The position numbers were made by a program, and so were the translations under genes. Under the pieces are notes generated by a model, which saw only the letters and a program-made list of their open reading frames with translations, was not told the origin of the DNA and ran no database searches. Positions 6,219 through 7,900 of a stretch of DNA of 7,900 nt are shown here, piece by piece. Source of the stretch: CAZAYB01 sp964489215 (lineage in GTDB: Bacteria; Planctomycetota; Phycisphaerae; Sedimentisphaerales; Anaerohalosphaeraceae); NCBI GenBank assembly GCA_964489215.1, contig CAZAYB010000142.1, positions 1 to 7,900 on the forward strand, written 5' to 3'. How positions within the stretch are numbered: position 1 is the first letter of the stretch; each line of letters opens with the position of its first letter.

Positions 6219-6908
6219 CTACGCCCTCTTCTTCCTAAGAAGTCCAAGACCGCCCAAACCAAGCAAACACATCGTCATAGGCTCAGGAACGAGGTTGTAC
6301 TGACTGGCATCATAAAGCTTATTAAATGCATTGCTAGGAGCCCAATAATTAATAACTATACCATTACCGCTGTATAAATTCGTATTTTTATCCCGTACTT
6401 GTATCTGCATACCAAATACGTCACCTTCCGCCAACCCCAATGATGCAAGAGGAACAGAAGCCTCGTATATCAAGTCATCGCCGGAAGAATATGATTGCAT
6501 ACTTGCACCGGTCAGCCAACCAGCTTCACCTGGTTGATAATAAGTGTCGCTCCAGGGACAATCCCATACACCACCGCTATACTCAAGACTTTCTACAGGC
6601 CGCCATGTAGCTCCTTTTCCACCATAATAATCATATACCAACAAACCGTCCGAGTTGACATCCCAGAGTCCGTCAGCGTCTGTGTCCAGACCCAATGCAA
6701 AATAGTCCTGGTCATACGGATTTGACCCTTTTGCAGCATTTATAACAGTGGTTTCAACATTGAGAATACCGCTTTCAATTGAATATGAACCACTAAATTC
6801 TGGATTAAGGCCGGGTTGTCCGGTAACGGTCGCTGCATTAACCGTTGCACAAAAAAGAACAAGAGATACGACAAGCATGCATGTTGTAATTATTTTCGTA
6901 TTTTTCAC
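6219..6908 (-). CDS. PEP-CTERM sorting domain protein, DOMON/CBM9-like core
   Basis: Secreted 229-residue protein. The signal peptide (about 1-25, cleavage after ATVNA) differs from the MKKLMMILAV type of its two neighbours. The core reads as a beta-sandwich of the CBM9/DOMON kind: LNVETTVINA, then DYFALGLDTDADGLWDV, then LIYEASVPLASLGLAEGDVF and GMQIQVRDKN. That is a by-eye match to the pattern in which a strand pair ends in YE..VP...LGL..GD.FG. D75-T-D77-A-D79-G-x-x-D83 resembles a calcium-binding loop. The sorting signal is at 207-229 (VPEP, hydrophobic stretch, RKKRA). The start is GTG 6908, with GAAAGG 8 nt upstream. An overlapping ATG-AAG-TGA at 6914-6906 is out of frame and only three codons long. 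The role is probably carbohydrate or surface binding; this is inference. Confidence 0.9.
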   Translation of the reverse strand: MKNTKIITTCMLVVSLVLFCATVNAATVTGQPGLNPEFSGSYSIESGILNVETTVINAAKGSNPYDQDYFALGLDTDADGLWDVNSDGLLVYDYYGGKGATWRPVESLEYSGGVWDCPWSDTYYQPGEAGWLTGASMQSYSSGDDLIYEASVPLASLGLAEGDVFGMQIQVRDKNTNLYSGNGIVINYWAPSNAFNKLYDASQYNLVPEPMTMCLLGLGGLGLLRKKRA

Positions 6909-6916
6909 TTCATTAA

Positions 6917-6922
6917 CCTTTC
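6917..6922 (-). promoter_or_regulatory. Ribosome-binding site for the GTG start at 6908
   Basis: The minus strand reads GAAAGG with an 8-nt spacer to GTG 6908. This supports GTG as the start of a protein whose signal peptide begins at this codon. Confidence 0.7.
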
Positions 6923-6943
6923 AAAATATTTTTTACTGATTGA
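6920..6943 (-). promoter_or_regulatory. Conserved leader motif of the PEP-CTERM genes, diverged copy
   Basis: The minus strand reads TCAATCAGTAAAAAA, then an A/T stretch ending in TTGAA. It aligns with the leader motif at 6123-6147 with few differences and one missing base, although the flanking sequence is not shared. Confidence 0.35.
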
Positions 6944-6959
6944 TTAAATTTTCAAAGTA

Positions 6960-6993
6960 AGGCCCGGCCTCCTCCATTTAGAGGCCCAGACCC
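6960..6993 (-). terminator. Hairpin after the PEP-CTERM gene at 7016-7753
   Basis: In minus-strand RNA GGCCUC (6986-6981) pairs with GAGGCC (6971-6966) around a 9-nt loop. The stem extends outward past one bulged G by GGGUCU (6993-6988) with GGGCCU (6965-6960), using several G.U pairs. Only UACUUUG follows, so the U-tract is poor and termination may be partial. Confidence 0.55.
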
Positions 6994-7015
6994 ATTGTTA
7001 TCTATTTAAACTTTA

Positions 7016-7753
7016 TTACGCCCTCTTCTTCCTAAGAAGTCCAAGACCGCCCAAACCAAGAATTACCATCGTCGCCGGCTCGGGAACATACCCTGTGCCG
7101 TACTTAAAGTCAACATACTCACCAATACCGGTCGCATCGTCACTATCTCCGTCAGCGGTTACGCCAAGATAAACCGTCTCAAAAAGTTGGAGTGTGGAAT
7201 CGTAGGCATAAGTACTCAAGAGATTTCCGTCCAGATAAAAATCAGCTTCGCCTGTACCCTGACGCAAACCAACCTTCATCGTATGAACATTGTCATCACG
7301 AGCTGGTCCGCTGTACCAGTCCTCGCGAACAAAGCCAGTGCCGGAAACATAAGTATGACTGTTAGAATAAAGGTCATTGTAACCAGGGTGGTGACCCGAC
7401 TGAAACATCGTCTCGGTACCAGACTCGGAAGTATCGACAAAAGCCCGGGGGCCGCCTTCATCAACATTACTTTTGCCTTGGAAAGATATTTCAATCCACC
7501 CACCATTGGCAACGTTTAAGCCAAGTCCACTGACATCCGTAGAAAGTGCCCAGTTATCATATGCCGGTGAAGGATCATTTGTATTATTATCTACTGAAAT
7601 TTCTAAATTTCCATTACCAAGGATATTTGTGCTAATACTGTCGATTCCTGAACTTGCGTGTGTCCAGGTCATACCCTTCCAATTGACTGTTGTTGCACTT
7701 GCGATACCGCTTACCATCATTGCTACTGCTAAAATCATCATTAACTTTTTCAT
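7016..7753 (-). CDS. PEP-CTERM sorting domain protein, concanavalin-like core
   Basis: Secreted 245-residue protein. The signal peptide MKKLMMILAVAMMVSGIASA (1-20) differs by one residue from that of the 5374-6084 gene and shares its ribosome site and leader base for base. The core looks like a jelly-roll of the concanavalin A/LamG type: NGNLEISVDN, GGWIEISFQG, HTMKVGLRQGTGEADFYLDG and FETVYLGVTAD are typical strand patterns (about 48-200). The family assignment is by eye. The sorting signal is at 223-245 (VPEPATMVILGLGGLGLL, then RKKRA) and differs from the VPEPMTMCLLG version of the next two genes. The start is ATG 7753; an in-frame TTG at 7771 falls inside the Shine-Dalgarno sequence. It probably binds or modifies a polysaccharide at the surface, but no catalytic motif is visible. 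Confidence 0.92.
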   Translation of the reverse strand: MKKLMMILAVAMMVSGIASATTVNWKGMTWTHASSGIDSISTNILGNGNLEISVDNNTNDPSPAYDNWALSTDVSGLGLNVANGGWIEISFQGKSNVDEGGPRAFVDTSESGTETMFQSGHHPGYNDLYSNSHTYVSGTGFVREDWYSGPARDDNVHTMKVGLRQGTGEADFYLDGNLLSTYAYDSTLQLFETVYLGVTADGDSDDATGIGEYVDFKYGTGYVPEPATMVILGLGGLGLLRKKRA

Positions 7754-7759
7754 TGTCTT

Positions 7760-7769
7760 CTTCCTTTCC
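7760..7769 (-). promoter_or_regulatory. Ribosome-binding site setting the start at 7753
   Basis: The minus strand reads GGAAAGGAAG, 6 nt before ATG 7753. It is identical to the site at 6091-6100 and lies inside the long repeat. Confidence 0.85.
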
Positions 7770-7791
7770 AATTTTTGACCACTAACTAATT

Positions 7792-7816
7792 TTCAATTAA
7801 CTTTTTCACTGACTGA
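7792..7816 (-). promoter_or_regulatory. Conserved leader motif of the PEP-CTERM genes, copy 2
   Basis: Identical to the leader motif at 6123-6147, as part of the long repeat. It lies between the terminator hairpin and the ribosome site of the 7016-7753 gene. Confidence 0.35.
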
Positions 7817-7823
7817 AACTCTT

Positions 7824-7870
7824 AAAAACAGGGCCGGCCCAAAAATCGACGAGCGTCTGCAGGCCGACCC
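7824..7870 (-). terminator. Hairpin terminator upstream of the 7016-7753 gene
   Basis: Identical to the hairpin at 6155-6201: GGGUCGGCC (7870-7862) with GGCCGGCCC (7839-7831) in minus-strand RNA, then UG and five U. It should end the transcript of the gene that enters from the right edge. Confidence 0.8.
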
Positions 7871-7887
7871 TTTTATATCAATCTAAC

Positions 7888-7900
7888 CTAAGCCCTCTTC
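7888..7900 (-). CDS. 3' end of a fourth PEP-CTERM gene (partial)
   Basis: Only the stop TAG (7890-7888) and the preceding codons for K-R-A are visible. The call rests on repeat identity: the same positions in the other copy (6219-6231) are the stop and RKKRA tail of a PEP-CTERM gene, and the terminator hairpin follows at the same distance. Everything else about this protein lies outside the window. Confidence 0.7.

Larger units (their letters stand above)
6031..6231. repeat. Long direct repeat, copy 1 (junction of two PEP-CTERM genes)
   Basis: This block recurs at 7700-7900, offset 1669 bp, with two mismatches in 201 bp. The first 184 bp (6031-6214) are identical. It covers the signal-peptide codons of the 5374-6084 gene, its ribosome site and leader, the hairpin terminator, and the last codons of the 6219-6908 gene. 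Identity through non-coding DNA points to recent duplication or gene conversion. There is no transposase and no obvious terminal inverted repeat. Confidence 0.97.
7700..7900. repeat. Long direct repeat, copy 2, running to the window edge
   Basis: Second copy of the block at 6031-6231. The two mismatches are at 7884 and 7891. It covers the signal-peptide codons and leader of the 7016-7753 gene, the terminator hairpin, and the last codons of a further upstream gene. The repeat may continue past base 7900. Confidence 0.97.

Noticed and set aside
7187..7778. Plus-strand open frames (7187-7519, 7473-7778) opposite the concanavalin-like gene
   Set aside because: They are shadows of the minus-strand gene, which has a signal peptide, sorting signal and ribosome site; the plus frames have none.
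6031..7900. Insertion sequence or composite transposon flanked by the long repeats
   Set aside because: No transposase, terminal inverted repeats or target-site duplication are visible, and the repeats are made of gene ends and leaders.
1..7900. CRISPR array, tRNA, rRNA or phage genes
   Set aside because: No regularly spaced short repeats, cloverleaf candidates, rRNA-like sequence or phage-type proteins were noticed.

Overview
The window looks like a moderately AT-rich chromosomal region of a Gram-negative, envelope-complex bacterium. Three adjacent secreted proteins end in the PEP-CTERM sorting signal (VPEP, then a Gly/Leu-rich hydrophobic stretch, then an R/K cluster ending in KKRA). Together with a DUF4056-type lipoprotein and a membrane chemoreceptor, this suggests the Planctomycetota (Phycisphaerae or relatives). 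That assignment is inferred from protein style, not from a marker gene. No RNA genes, CRISPR arrays, insertion sequences or transposases were seen.

Left part (1-3580, all minus strand) is a signalling block. In transcription order it holds a complete NarL/LuxR-type response regulator (2930-3580), a large transmembrane chemoreceptor (589-2580), and a second response regulator that runs off the left edge (1-477). The two regulators are about 55% identical over their receiver domains without a gap, so they are paralogues flanking the receptor. No histidine kinase and no CheA, CheW or CheR gene is visible. The 349-bp gap at 2581-2929 holds a near-consensus plus-strand promoter, an 8-bp inverted repeat and a two-copy direct repeat.

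Middle part (3581-5227) holds a 457-bp divergent intergenic region and then a plus-strand DUF4056 lipoprotein. This starts at a GTG with a strong Shine-Dalgarno (4038-5138) and is closed by a textbook intrinsic terminator.

Right part (5297-7900, minus strand) is a tandem array of PEP-CTERM surface or secreted proteins: three complete genes (5374-6084, 6219-6908, 7016-7753) and the last codons of a fourth at the right edge. Mature regions are unrelated by eye (an unknown beta-rich protein, a DOMON/CBM9-like protein, a concanavalin-like protein), but the gene ends are shared at the nucleotide level. A block at 6031-6231 recurs at 7700-7900 with two mismatches in 201 bp, its first 184 bp identical. 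It covers the signal peptide of one gene, its leader, a hairpin terminator and the 3' end of the gene before it. A 49-bp stretch inside the sorting-signal codons is identical between two genes. Every junction carries a GC-rich hairpin whose stem is complete only with G.U pairs in the minus-strand RNA. The array therefore looks like a mosaic of variable cores between homogenised ends, and it is the most interesting structure here.
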